A DNA stretch of 64,000 nt, taken from NCBI GenBank assembly GCA_910579615.1, contig CAJTUA010000003.1:124001-188000 (forward strand). Reading direction: 5' to 3'. Position numbers and translations under genes: made by a program. Shown here one piece after another: positions 33,509 to 42,194 of this stretch (the first letter of the stretch is position 1; each line of letters starts with the position of its first letter). Under the pieces are notes generated by a model. The model made no database searches and was not told where the DNA came from. It saw only the letters and a list, made by a program, of their open reading frames with translations. The stretch comes from an uncultured Lachnospiraceae bacterium (lineage in GTDB: Bacteria; Bacillota; Clostridia; Lachnospirales; Lachnospiraceae).

Positions 33509-34978
33509 ATGCAAAACGTAACTGAACAACAAATCCAGGCGATGGCGCCGAATGCGGCGGCGGCATCGAACGGGAAGAAAATTTCCGCAAAGGGCGGCTT
33601 TGTCCGTCTTGAGTGCTCCGCAGACGACACTTTTTATCTCGGTGAGTGTACCGGGAGCGGGAAGAGCAATTACATAACATCGGTCGATTTTATCGAACCA
33701 AGCGCGCCGGTGTGCCGCTGCTCCTGCCCAAGCCGGCAGTTCCCGTGCAAGCATGGGCTGGCGCTTTTGTATGAGATTGCGGCAGGCAAGACCTTTGGCA
33801 CCTGTGAAGTTCCGGAGGATATTTTGAAGAAACGCGCGAAAAAGGCGGGAAAAAAGGAAGAAGCGGAGGGCGGGGAACAGGTTCCGCTGACCGAGGAGGA
33901 GATGGCAAAGAAGAAGGCTACGGCGGAAAGGGCTGCGAAATCCGCGAAGGCAGCGCGCACGAAGAAGTTAAAAAAACAGCTTGAGGGCTTGGAACTGGCG
34001 GAAAAACTGGTGCGGGATTTGATGAAGGCGGGGCTTGGCACGATGGGCGGCACGGCGTTAAAGACCTACGAGCAGCTCTCCAAACAGCTTGGCGATTATT
34101 ACCTTCCGGGACCGCAGCGCCTGTTAAACGGGCTGATTATTGAGGTCGCGGCATTTCAGAAAGACCAGGATGAGGCGCATTACGACAGCGCGATTTCCGT
34201 TTTGGAAAAATTTTGGACCCTTGTGAAGAAGTCAAAGCAGTATTTATCCGACAAACTGGAAAAGGGTGAGGAGGCACCGGATGACAATGAGCTTTACGAG
34301 GAGCTTGGCGGCATCTGGAAGCTGACGGAGCTGGAGGCGCTCGGGAAAATGCTGCCGGAGGTGGATTTGATGCAGCTTTCCTTCTGGTGTGTTTACGATG
34401 AAGCGAGGAAAGAATATATTGATGCGGGGGCTTGGGCGGACCTTGCGGACGGCACGGTTTACATGACCTATAATTACCGCCCGTTAAAGGCGCTTAAATA
34501 TGTAAAGGAAGAAGATTCTACCTTCGGCGTGGCGCATGTTTCGGCAGCATGCTATCCGGGGCAGGGGAATCTGCGCGTGCGTTGGAACGGGGGGCAGTTT
34601 CGAGATGCTTCGGCGGAGGATATAAAAAAGCTGCGCGGTATGGCGGCGACAAACCTTGGCACGGAAACAAAAAGTGTGAAGAATACTTTGAAAAATGCCA
34701 TTGCCGACCCGTTTATTATCCGGCTGGTCGCTTTTTCACAAATCGGGAAAATCGGCGATTCTTACGTGTTAAAAAATGCTGCGGGGGAAACGGTTATGCT
34801 CGGTGACGCGCCTGGAATCGAGCCGTCGCTTGAGAGGCTATCGCTTTTGCCGGAGGAGCGTTTGCTGGAGGAACAGGTGCTTTTGGGCGCGTTTTATTAT
34901 GATGGGGCACAGCGCAGGTTAAAGCTGCAGCCACTGAGCATCCTGACGGAAAATGAAGTGGTACGTCTGCTGTATTAA
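33509..34978 (+). CDS. SWIM zinc-finger protein, first gene of a MoxR-VWA system
   Basis: A 489-residue protein. The SWIM finger CRCSCPSRQFPCKHGLALLYEI (about 69-90; CxC...CxH) follows a small beta segment (LGECTGSGKSNYITSVDF). A Lys/Glu/Ala-rich helical linker (about 110-165) leads to a long helical and beta C-terminal part of unknown fold. SWIM fingers bind DNA or protein. In Enterobacteria a SWIM protein (YehQ) lies with a MoxR ATPase (YehL) and a VWA protein (YehP), which is the same gene set as here. ATG 33509 has GGGAGG 6 bases upstream. The next gene starts 69 bp on. Confidence 0.88.
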   Translation: MQNVTEQQIQAMAPNAAAASNGKKISAKGGFVRLECSADDTFYLGECTGSGKSNYITSVDFIEPSAPVCRCSCPSRQFPCKHGLALLYEIAAGKTFGTCEVPEDILKKRAKKAGKKEEAEGGEQVPLTEEEMAKKKATAERAAKSAKAARTKKLKKQLEGLELAEKLVRDLMKAGLGTMGGTALKTYEQLSKQLGDYYLPGPQRLLNGLIIEVAAFQKDQDEAHYDSAISVLEKFWTLVKKSKQYLSDKLEKGEEAPDDNELYEELGGIWKLTELEALGKMLPEVDLMQLSFWCVYDEARKEYIDAGAWADLADGTVYMTYNYRPLKALKYVKEEDSTFGVAHVSAACYPGQGNLRVRWNGGQFRDASAEDIKKLRGMAATNLGTETKSVKNTLKNAIADPFIIRLVAFSQIGKIGDSYVLKNAAGETVMLGDAPGIEPSLERLSLLPEERLLEEQVLLGAFYYDGAQRRLKLQPLSILTENEVVRLLY

Positions 34979-35047
34979 AGAAATGGAATGGGAGAGAACA
35001 ACGCGGTATCGCAGGGGAATCTGCGATTGCGGGAAAGAGGTATAACC

Positions 35048-36985
35048 ATGGATATTACACCGATTTATGAATTGCGCGACCGCCTGCGCACGGCGATGAT
35101 TGCCGGGACAAATCTGTTGGCGGAGGATTTCAGGTTAAAGAGGGCGGTGGAGGCGCTTGCCCCGCTGGAAAAGGCTGCCCCTGTTTTCGCGAAAGTAGGG
35201 GAACTTGGCCGGAAGCTGATTGCCCCGGATGACGGGGGCAAGGATGGCAAGGAAGGGCTTCTTTTAGATGCCATTACGCTTACCGATGCGCTTTGCTGTA
35301 CGCAGGGCGCAGTGGGGGTATCCGGGGAGATGGAGCCGGTTCTTGCAGCAGATATGGCTTGTCCGCAGGGGAACGCTTCTGGTGCAGAGGAAAAAAGCGG
35401 CAGGGGGATGGTTCTGTCCAATGTGCCGTACTCTACGTTAAAACCTTTGCGGGAGGCGCTGACAACCTCGGGCAGCGGGCATTATTCGTTCGTGACGGAA
35501 TGCCACAGGAACAATCCGGAGCTTTTTAAGGATTACCGCGTGCGCGCGGCGATGGTGCGGGCGCTTGGCGCGGCCTACGGGGAACTTGCCGACGATGTGC
35601 GCGACTGGCTGGTTGAGGACGGGGCGGATGTGGCTCCGCTTCTGATGCGCGGCTTTGACCCGAAGGGGAAAAAGGAGATGGTGCGCCGCGTGCAGGTGAT
35701 TGAAAAGTGGATGGGCGCGGCAGCGAATGATTTTTACATAAAGCAGTTGGAGAAAGCGGAGGGCGAGCTTCGGCAGAACTTGATTCTTGCGCTGCGCCAC
35801 AGCCCGGAAAATATTGATTTGCTGGACGGAATGCGAAAGAGCGAGAAGGGCAATGCCAAAAAGGCGGCCTATTACGCGCTTGCCTGTAACGATGACGAAA
35901 AGGTTCAGGCGATTTTTGAGGAATTGTATAAGAAAAAACCGATAGATACAATGTATTTCCTGCATTTAAGCCAGGCACCGTGGGCGGCGCGGCTGGCGGC
36001 GCGGGGCGTAACGGAGCAGTTGCTGGCAACGTTGGAAGAAAAGAACAAAAAGGAAGAGGAAGCAAAGGAGGAAAAGGGCAAAACCAAAAAGGGGAAAATG
36101 GAGCTCGAGGCAGAAACAAAGGCGTTGGAGACCAAGTATATCGCTGCCATGGAGTACGCTCTTTTTGGGAAAAACAGTTCGGAGGTATGCGAGGCGATTT
36201 CTGCTGTCGCAAAGCATACCGGGAAATTCGGAAGTACGCTCCACATGGGTGTTTTGGGGGCGGTCTGCTCCTCGCTCATCCGCACGCCGGGGGAAGAGCT
36301 GCTTGCGATGGCCGTCCAGCTTTATGAGGGGGAAGACGGGCAGATGAAGTATTTCCCGGCGGCGTTCCTTGCGAAATTGATTGCGGGGGATGGTACGGAC
36401 TGGCTTGGCTGGTTGGAGATGCAGCTTTTTGAAAAAAATCCAATGCTGCCGTTCCATTTCCTGAAGGAAGCCCTGGATTATCTTGAGTTTGATGAGGTGA
36501 CGAAGGAATATTTCCTGCAAACGGGCATGTATATCGAGGTGGACACACAGTACCACACCTATCAACTTCCGGTTCATCTGGAGGTAAAGGGGCGTTTCCT
36601 GGATATCCTGCTGCGCTGCAATGATTTTGAAATTGACAAGAAGTTGGAGTTTTTATTTGATCCTGCGGACAAAGAGGTCTGCGCGCGGCTGGAAGAATAT
36701 TTCTACAAGAAGGCGCTCGGACGCGCGGCGTGGGATATTTACCTGAATGCATTAAAACGCTGCGGCTGTACCCGCTGCGAGGGGCTTTTGGTGAATTATG
36801 CGAAGGTAAAACCGAAGGTGACAATGTGGGAGCTTGAGTACTTTATCCGCAGTATGCCAGGAAGCATTGAGGCAAAGCATGCAGAAGCGGAGCAGATTCC
36901 GGAGCTTGTGGCAAAAGGCAAGGTCAAGGTAAATGGCTGGAACGAGGCAGACTACAAGAGTTGGGTTGCGAATTGGCTGTATTAG
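35048..36985 (+). CDS. HEAT-like helical repeat protein of the MoxR-VWA system
   Basis: A 645-residue, largely alpha-helical protein with HEAT/ARM-like repeats (EKAEGELRQNLILALRHSPENIDLL; AKKAAYYALACNDDEKVQAIFEEL; MAVQLYEGEDGQMKYFPAAFLAKLIAG). A strongly charged Lys/Glu stretch of about 35 residues lies near residue 345 (ATLEEKNKKEEEAKEEKG). I recognise no catalytic motif. It occupies the place of the HEAT-type partner found between SWIM and AAA genes in related operons (family name uncertain; DUF5691 is one possibility). ATG 35048 was chosen because AAGAGG lies upstream, whereas the earlier Met at 34988 has no site. Confidence 0.8.
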   Translation: MDITPIYELRDRLRTAMIAGTNLLAEDFRLKRAVEALAPLEKAAPVFAKVGELGRKLIAPDDGGKDGKEGLLLDAITLTDALCCTQGAVGVSGEMEPVLAADMACPQGNASGAEEKSGRGMVLSNVPYSTLKPLREALTTSGSGHYSFVTECHRNNPELFKDYRVRAAMVRALGAAYGELADDVRDWLVEDGADVAPLLMRGFDPKGKKEMVRRVQVIEKWMGAAANDFYIKQLEKAEGELRQNLILALRHSPENIDLLDGMRKSEKGNAKKAAYYALACNDDEKVQAIFEELYKKKPIDTMYFLHLSQAPWAARLAARGVTEQLLATLEEKNKKEEEAKEEKGKTKKGKMELEAETKALETKYIAAMEYALFGKNSSEVCEAISAVAKHTGKFGSTLHMGVLGAVCSSLIRTPGEELLAMAVQLYEGEDGQMKYFPAAFLAKLIAGDGTDWLGWLEMQLFEKNPMLPFHFLKEALDYLEFDEVTKEYFLQTGMYIEVDTQYHTYQLPVHLEVKGRFLDILLRCNDFEIDKKLEFLFDPADKEVCARLEEYFYKKALGRAAWDIYLNALKRCGCTRCEGLLVNYAKVKPKVTMWELEYFIRSMPGSIEAKHAEAEQIPELVAKGKVKVNGWNEADYKSWVANWLY

Positions 36986-36996
36986 CCGACGGTGCG

Positions 36997-37020
36997 GACA
37001 GGGCACGGTAGTGCCCTGTC
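36997..37020. repeat. Perfect 10-bp hairpin between HEAT-like and MoxR genes
   Basis: GACAGGGCAC (36997-37006), loop GGTA, GTGCCCTGTC (37011-37020). There is no T-run, so it may stabilise or process the mRNA rather than end it. Confidence 0.6.
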
Positions 37021-37060
37021 GGAACCATGAGAGATGAATAAACAGGAAAGAGGTAGGTTC

Positions 37061-38143
37061 ATGGAACAGCAAATATTAAGATTACCGGCAGAACAATTAT
37101 TTCAGAAGGAGATTGACGCGCTGATTGCGGCGGAAAAAGACCCGGTGCCGACGGGCTGGAAAATGTCGCCGCGCTCCGTGCGCACCTATATCTGCGGCGG
37201 CAAGGTGGGGCGCACCGCGATTACGCCGAAATACATCGGGCATGAGCGGCTGGTGGAAATTGCGATTGCCACGCTTGTCACCGACCGCGCGCTGCTTTTG
37301 ATTGGCGAGCCGGGTACTGCCAAGAGCTGGCTGTCCGAGCATCTTTGCGCGGCAATCAACGGCGATTCGACCAAGGTAATCCAGGGGACGGCGGGCACGA
37401 CCGAGGAACAGCTTCGCTACTCGTGGAATTACGCTATGTTACTGGCGCAGGGACCTTCCGAGGCGGCAATGTTAAAGAGCCCGGTGTTTACCGCGATGGA
37501 AACGGGTTCCATCGCGCGCATGGAGGAAATTTCCCGCTGCGCCTCCGAGGTGCAGGACGCGCTGATTTCCATTTTGTCGGAGAAGCGCATTTCCGTGCCG
37601 GAGTTGAATACGGAGATTGCGGCGAAAAAGGGCTTTTCGGTGATTGCGACCGCGAATACAAGGGATAAGGGTGTCAATGAGATGAGTGCGGCGTTAAAGC
37701 GGCGTTTTAATATTGTTGTGCTGCCTGCCCCGGCGGATTTGGAGTCCGAAATGGAGATTGTGCGCACGAGGGTTGCGCAGCTCTCGGCAGGGCTGGATTT
37801 GAATTCCGCGCTGCCGGAGGATGAGACCGTCCAGAAGGTCTGCACGATTTTCCGCGAGCTTCGCTGCGGCGAGACCTGCGACCGGAGCCAGAAGGTGAAG
37901 GGGACGAGCGGTGTGCTCTCCACGGCGGAGGCGATTTCGCTTCTGTGCAACAGCATGGCATTGGCGGGAAGCTTTGGCAACGGGAAAATCAGCGAGGAGG
38001 ATTTGGCGGCTGCGCTGCAGGGCGCGATTATCAAGGATGAGGACAAGGATGCCGTGGCGTGGAAGGAATATTTAGAGCATGTGATGAAAAAGCGCGGCTT
38101 GAAGTGGAGCGGGCTGTATAAAGCGTGCTGTGATTTGATGTAG
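37061..38143 (+). CDS. MoxR-family AAA+ ATPase
   Basis: A 360-residue ATPase. Walker A is GEPGTAKSWLSE (about 84-95), and the Walker B region is SIARMEEISRCASEVQDALISILSEK with the Glu of ARMEE. Sensor 1 is in SVIATANTRDKG, and an Arg-finger-like ALKRRFN follows. MoxR ATPases form hexamers that act as chaperones with VWA partners to mature or load other proteins. Here the VWA partner is encoded at 43170-44381. ATG 37061 follows AAGAGG by about 9 bases. It lies in the middle of the operon and is followed by two small hairpins before the DUF5682 gene. Confidence 0.93.
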   Translation: MEQQILRLPAEQLFQKEIDALIAAEKDPVPTGWKMSPRSVRTYICGGKVGRTAITPKYIGHERLVEIAIATLVTDRALLLIGEPGTAKSWLSEHLCAAINGDSTKVIQGTAGTTEEQLRYSWNYAMLLAQGPSEAAMLKSPVFTAMETGSIARMEEISRCASEVQDALISILSEKRISVPELNTEIAAKKGFSVIATANTRDKGVNEMSAALKRRFNIVVLPAPADLESEMEIVRTRVAQLSAGLDLNSALPEDETVQKVCTIFRELRCGETCDRSQKVKGTSGVLSTAEAISLLCNSMALAGSFGNGKISEEDLAAALQGAIIKDEDKDAVAWKEYLEHVMKKRGLKWSGLYKACCDLM

Positions 38144-38195
38144 GGTGAAATCTTTCACCTGGCAAGTTTGTGTCTGCGCTGTATCCACAAACTTG
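38144..38195. repeat. Two hairpins between MoxR and DUF5682 genes
   Basis: GGTGAAA (38144-38150) with TTTCACC (38153-38159), and a perfect 10-bp stem CAAGTTTGTG (38163-38172) with CACAAACTTG (38186-38195). Neither has a T-run, so read-through is expected. Confidence 0.55.
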
Positions 38196-38232
38196 AGATG
38201 CGCAAAAAACAGCGCGGAAATGGGGAAATATT

Positions 38233-40503
38233 ATGAAACATCCACATATATTTGGCATTCGGCATCTCTCCCCTGCCGGAGCCTGGCATCTGAAAAATTT
38301 TCTGACGGAAAAGAACCCGAAACTGGTGCTCGTGGAAGGACCATGCGATTTTGACGACACGCTGGCATGGTTTTCGAACCGGGAGGTACGGCCGCCGGTC
38401 GCGGTGCTTGCCTACACGAAGGAAGCTCCGGTGCGCACGATTCTGTACCCGTTCGCGGAGTATTCCCCGGAATACCAGGCGATTCTCTGGGCGCATGAGC
38501 ATAAGAAGAAATGCCGTTTTATCGACCTGCCCTCGGAGGTGTTTTTGGCGCTGCCGGAACATGCTCCGGGCGGGAAGTCCGCCGATGCCGGGGAGGAAGA
38601 GTGCATGAGTGTCTACGAGCAGCTTGATAAACAGGCGGGCGAGGACGGGCATGAGACGTTCTGGGAGCGTGCGATGGAGCATACCGCAGACACGGAGGGC
38701 TACCACCGCGGCGCGCAGATTTTTGGCAGCGAGCTGCGGGCATTGGAGGGGGATACGCAGGATGACCGCCCGGAAATCCTCGTGCGCGAGGCGTTCATGC
38801 GCAGAAAAATCGAGGAAGCCGTGGCGCAGGGGTTTGCGCCGGAGGAGATTGTGGTGGTGACGGGCTCTTACCATGTGGCAGGGCTGTTAGATGAACAGGC
38901 GGTCGCAATGACGGACAAAGAGTTCTCTTCCCTGCCGCGCCTTGAGGCGAGCCACACGCTGATGCCGTACTCGTATTACCGCCTTTCCACGCGCGCGGGC
39001 TACGGGGCGGGCAATAAAGCTCCGGCATACTATGCGCTTTTGTGGGAGGGAATCGGCAGGGGCGACCTTTCTTACACTGCGCGCAGTTATTTGAGCCGGA
39101 TTGCGGGCTACCAGAGGGCGCACGGCAATCCCGTGTCCTCCGCGCAGGTCATCGAGGCGGTGCAGTTAGCGGCGGCGCTTGCAAAGCTGCGTGGCGGGAG
39201 TGGTATCCCCGCGCTGCGGGATTTGCGGGATGCGGCGGTCACCTGCCTTGGCGGCGGCAGTTTTTCCGAGATTACGTTGGCGGCGGCGGACACGGAAATC
39301 GGCACGGCGATTGGTTCCCTGCCGGACGGTGTGAGCCGCACAAGCATCCAGGAGGATTTTTACCGGAAATTAAAGGAATTAAAATTGGAAAAATACCGGG
39401 GGATTACGCAGCAGGAGCTTGCGCTTGACTTGCGCGAAAACCGCAAGGTCACAACGAAAGCAGCCGCGTTCCTTGATTTGCACCGCTCCTTTTTCCTGCA
39501 CCGCCTGCGGGTTTTGGGGGTCAGCTTTGCGCAGCAGGCGGCGGTGAACCAGGACAATGCGACCTGGGCGGAGCACTGGAGCGTGCGTTGGACACCGGAG
39601 GCGGAAATTGAGTTGGTGGAGGCGGCGTTAAAGGGAGATACGGTCGCGCAGGCGGCATCGTTTTGTATGAAAGAGCGCGTGGAGCAGGCACCGAATATGA
39701 GCCAGGCGGCGCAGGTCATCGAGGACGCGTTCGCCTGCGGCATGACGGAGGCAGCAGCTTACGCGACCGCTGCGCTGCAGGCGATGGCGGTGGACGCGGC
39801 GTCCGTGGCAGAGCTTGCCGCAGTCTCGCATAGCCTTTCGGTCATTTTGCAGTATGGGGATATCCGGCAGCTTGATTCTGAGCCGTTAAAGCCGATTTTA
39901 AAACAGATTTTCTTCCGTGCCTGCCTGATTCTGCCCGGCGAGTGCGTTTGTGACGACGAGGCGGCAAATGTGATAGCGGGGGCAATCGAGCAGTTAAACA
40001 GCGCTGCCCTGGCGCATGATTTTCTCGATGTGGCAGCGTGGAATGACGCTCTGCGCGAGGTGGCGGAGCGGGACGATTTGAACACGAAACTTTCCGGCTA
40101 TGCGATGGCAATCCGGCTTGAACGAAGCCTTGCGGACGGCGAATCGCTGCGTCTGGAAGTACAGCGCAGGCTTTCGCGCGGCGTTCCGGCGGAGCTCGGC
40201 GCAGGATGGTTTGAGGGGCTCGCCATGAAAAACCGCTACGCGCTGATTGCGAGACTGTCGCTCTGGGAGAGCCTTGACGAATATCTCGATACACTGGACG
40301 ATGAGGAATTTAAGCGAGCGCTAATTTTCCTGCGCCGCGCCTTTGCAGACTTTACGTCGATGGAGAAGGATTCGATTGCAGAAAACCTCGGCGAGATTTG
40401 GGGCTTTAACGGGCAGGAGGTCAGCGAGGCACTCAATGCGCAGCTTGGCGAGGAGGAGCAGGAGCTGGTGGAAAGCTTGGATGAGTTTGATTTTGACTTT
40501 TGA
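38233..40503 (+). CDS. DUF5682 family protein of the MoxR-VWA system
   Basis: A 756-residue protein. The N-terminal 260 residues read IFGIRHLSPAGAWHLKNFL..VLVEGPCDFDDTL..FIDLPSEV..EIVVVTGSYHVAGL. The GxRH, EGP and GxxH blocks recall the EreA/ChaN/TraB-like superfamily, some of which are metal-dependent hydrolases (inference). The rest is helical with many Ala and ends acidic (LGEEEQELVESLDEFDFDF). DUF5682 proteins are known mainly from operons with MoxR, SWIM and VWA genes. GGGGAA lies 7 bases before ATG 38233. The operon appears to be interrupted directly after this gene. Confidence 0.85.
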   Translation: MKHPHIFGIRHLSPAGAWHLKNFLTEKNPKLVLVEGPCDFDDTLAWFSNREVRPPVAVLAYTKEAPVRTILYPFAEYSPEYQAILWAHEHKKKCRFIDLPSEVFLALPEHAPGGKSADAGEEECMSVYEQLDKQAGEDGHETFWERAMEHTADTEGYHRGAQIFGSELRALEGDTQDDRPEILVREAFMRRKIEEAVAQGFAPEEIVVVTGSYHVAGLLDEQAVAMTDKEFSSLPRLEASHTLMPYSYYRLSTRAGYGAGNKAPAYYALLWEGIGRGDLSYTARSYLSRIAGYQRAHGNPVSSAQVIEAVQLAAALAKLRGGSGIPALRDLRDAAVTCLGGGSFSEITLAAADTEIGTAIGSLPDGVSRTSIQEDFYRKLKELKLEKYRGITQQELALDLRENRKVTTKAAAFLDLHRSFFLHRLRVLGVSFAQQAAVNQDNATWAEHWSVRWTPEAEIELVEAALKGDTVAQAASFCMKERVEQAPNMSQAAQVIEDAFACGMTEAAAYATAALQAMAVDAASVAELAAVSHSLSVILQYGDIRQLDSEPLKPILKQIFFRACLILPGECVCDDEAANVIAGAIEQLNSAALAHDFLDVAAWNDALREVAERDDLNTKLSGYAMAIRLERSLADGESLRLEVQRRLSRGVPAELGAGWFEGLAMKNRYALIARLSLWESLDEYLDTLDDEEFKRALIFLRRAFADFTSMEKDSIAENLGEIWGFNGQEVSEALNAQLGEEEQELVESLDEFDFDF

Positions 40504-40562
40504 CGGGATTTTACCAGGAATTTGATTTCACGTTTTGCCTGCCTTTTCTGTTTGCAAACCTA

Positions 40563-40591
40563 TTGATATTTTTGGGCATAAAGAATATAAT
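40563..40591 (+). promoter_or_regulatory. Promoter of the RelB-PIN module
   Basis: TTGATA (40563-40568), 17 bases, TATAAT (40586-40591), 49 bp before the antitoxin start, so the module does not depend on the upstream operon. Confidence 0.75.
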
Positions 40592-40640
40592 AGTATTACA
40601 AACACATTCAAAACAACTGCAATATGCAAGGAGAATCATT

Positions 40641-40937
40641 ATGGCTGAACAGGTTTTAATTCAATTTAGGGCAGACAAAGCGTTAAAGCAGGAGGTTACT
40701 GAAATATACGAAAAGCTCGGAATGGATTTGCCGACGGCATTTCGTATGTTTATGGCAAAGAGCAAAATGGTGAAAGGACTTCCGTTTGAGGCAACGCTGC
40801 CAGAGCAGGTAATAACAAGGACAGAAGCAAAAAATGCCTTTTATGAGCTGCGCAGGCAGGCCGCGGATGTTCCGGAAATGTCGCTTGAGGAAATCAATGC
40901 AGAAATTTCGGCAGTAAGAGCCGGGAGGAGAAGGTAG
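40641..40937 (+). CDS. RelB/DinJ family antitoxin
   Basis: A 98-residue protein. A ribbon-helix-helix start (VLIQFRADKALKQEVTEIYEKLGMDLPTAFRMFMAKS) is typical of DinJ/RelB, followed by GLPFEATLP and a C-terminal helix that would wrap the toxin. The ribbon-helix-helix usually binds the module's own promoter. AAGGAG lies upstream. The toxin gene follows after 6 bp. DinJ-type antitoxins normally pair with RelE or YafQ toxins; here the partner is a PIN-domain protein. Confidence 0.9.
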   Translation: MAEQVLIQFRADKALKQEVTEIYEKLGMDLPTAFRMFMAKSKMVKGLPFEATLPEQVITRTEAKNAFYELRRQAADVPEMSLEEINAEISAVRAGRRR

Positions 40938-40943
40938 CTGCTT

Positions 40944-41363
40944 ATGAAGTATTATGCAGTAATTGATACAAATGTAGTGTTATCGGCATTGCTTTCTAAG
41001 AACATGGATTCCGCAACGGTTAAGGTATTGGATGCTGTTTTCGATGGGGTTATTATTCCTTTGTACCATCAGGATATTTTAGATGAGTATGATGAGGTAC
41101 TTCACAGGGAGCGATTTCATTTGCGCGAGGAATCCATACAGAAAGTCCTGAAGGCTATTCTGCAGTACGGGATTGAAATATTCCCGCAGCCTACAGGAAC
41201 CATCCTGGTTGACATGGATGACCTTATATTTTATGAGGTGGCGATGGAAAAACGAGAAGATGATGCATATCTGGTTACAGGAAACCAGAAACATTATCCG
41301 CTGAAGGATTTTATTGTTACCCCTGCAGAGATGATGGCGATTATTGAAACAACAGAGCAGTGA
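40944..41363 (+). CDS. PIN-domain toxin (COG1569-like)
   Basis: A 139-residue PIN domain. The first acidic residue is in YYAVIDTNVVLSALLS (Asp 8). The middle acidic residues are in YHQDILDEYDEVLHR. The late acidic cluster is in VDMDDLIFYEVAMEKREDDAYLVTGNQKHYP. PIN toxins are metal-dependent ribonucleases that cut tRNA or mRNA. All the acidic positions expected for activity are present. It begins 6 bp after the antitoxin gene and is the likely growth-inhibiting half of the module. Confidence 0.9.
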   Translation: MKYYAVIDTNVVLSALLSKNMDSATVKVLDAVFDGVIIPLYHQDILDEYDEVLHRERFHLREESIQKVLKAILQYGIEIFPQPTGTILVDMDDLIFYEVAMEKREDDAYLVTGNQKHYPLKDFIVTPAEMMAIIETTEQ

Positions 41364-41414
41364 AACGATACGGTTCTTTGCATGATTTAACAGGCTTTTA
41401 TCCCGGGGAAAGAA

Positions 41415-41469
41415 TGCGGCTGCAATTTTACCGCTTATTACGGAATTGGCAGTGAAAACTGCAGCCGCA
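41415..41469. repeat. Long imperfect inverted repeat after the toxin gene
   Basis: TGCGGCTGCAATTTTAC (41415-41431) pairs with GTGAAAACTGCAGCCGCA (41452-41469) with few mismatches. There is no T-run. It may mark an insert edge or slow read-through into the acetyltransferase gene. Confidence 0.5.
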
Positions 41470-41506
41470 ATATGCAATAAAGTTTGAAACAGGAACGGTG
41501 AAAAAT

Positions 41507-41992
41507 ATGATAAAGGAAATACAGGAAAAGGACATTGCGGAATGCGTTGATGTTATAAGAGAAAGCTTTCTTACAGTGGCGGACGAGTTGGGTTATACGG
41601 CGGAGAATGCCCCGCGGTTTACGGCATTTGCAACAACGCAGGACCGGTTGCGGTATCATTTCGAAGCGGAGCATAGACCGATGTATGCATATTATGATGA
41701 TGGCAAAATCATCGGTTACTATTCCTTGGCATTGCAGGATAATGATGAGTGCGAACTGAATAATCTGTGTGTTCTTCCGCAGTACCGCCATCGACAGATT
41801 GGGAAAAAGCTGCTTGAAGATGCTTATGCAAAAGCAAAAGAAATCGGATGCAAAAAAATGAATATCGGGATTGTGGAAGAGAACACAATTTTAAGAAAAT
41901 GGTATGAGGAGAATGGTTTTATCCATATTGGAACAAAGAAGTTTGATTTTTTTCCGTTTACTTGTGGATATATGAAAAGAGATTTATGCTAA
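41507..41992 (+). CDS. GNAT family N-acetyltransferase
   Basis: A 161-residue acetyltransferase. The core reads YDDGKIIGYYSLALQDNDECELNNLCVLPQYRHRQIGKKLLEDAYAKAKEIGCKKMNIGIVEENTILRKWYEENGFIHIG. The acetyl-CoA pyrophosphate loop is RHRQIGKKL, and motif B is FIHIG. The substrate is unknown. AGGAACGG lies about 9 bases before ATG 41507; a GTG 9 bases earlier is possible. It sits in the insert between the DUF5682 and VWA genes. Confidence 0.9.
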   Translation: MIKEIQEKDIAECVDVIRESFLTVADELGYTAENAPRFTAFATTQDRLRYHFEAEHRPMYAYYDDGKIIGYYSLALQDNDECELNNLCVLPQYRHRQIGKKLLEDAYAKAKEIGCKKMNIGIVEENTILRKWYEENGFIHIGTKKFDFFPFTCGYMKRDLC

Positions 41993-42017
41993 GAACAATA
42001 AGGGCATACCGAGTACC

Positions 42018-42194
42018 ATGACAGGGAAGCAGGAGCTGCAAAAGGATATTTTGCAGAGGGGAGGATATCAGGGCGATATTGCTGTTGAGGGATACCATGA
42101 TGCGGTATATTGCGGGGAAAGGGAATTGGAAGGTCAAAAAATGGCGCTGGAGTATTTGCGAAAATGCGGGGTAAATTGTGAATATGGAAAATAA
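42018..42194 (+). CDS. Small open frame, unknown, probably a gene fragment
   Basis: A 58-codon frame (GGYQGDIAVEGYHDAVYCGERELEGQKMALEYLRKCG) with protein-like composition but no clear ribosome site. It overlaps the start of the BtrH-like gene by 11 bp. It may be the C-terminal remnant of a gene that once preceded that gene. No family is recognised. Confidence 0.35.
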   Translation: MTGKQELQKDILQRGGYQGDIAVEGYHDAVYCGERELEGQKMALEYLRKCGVNCEYGK

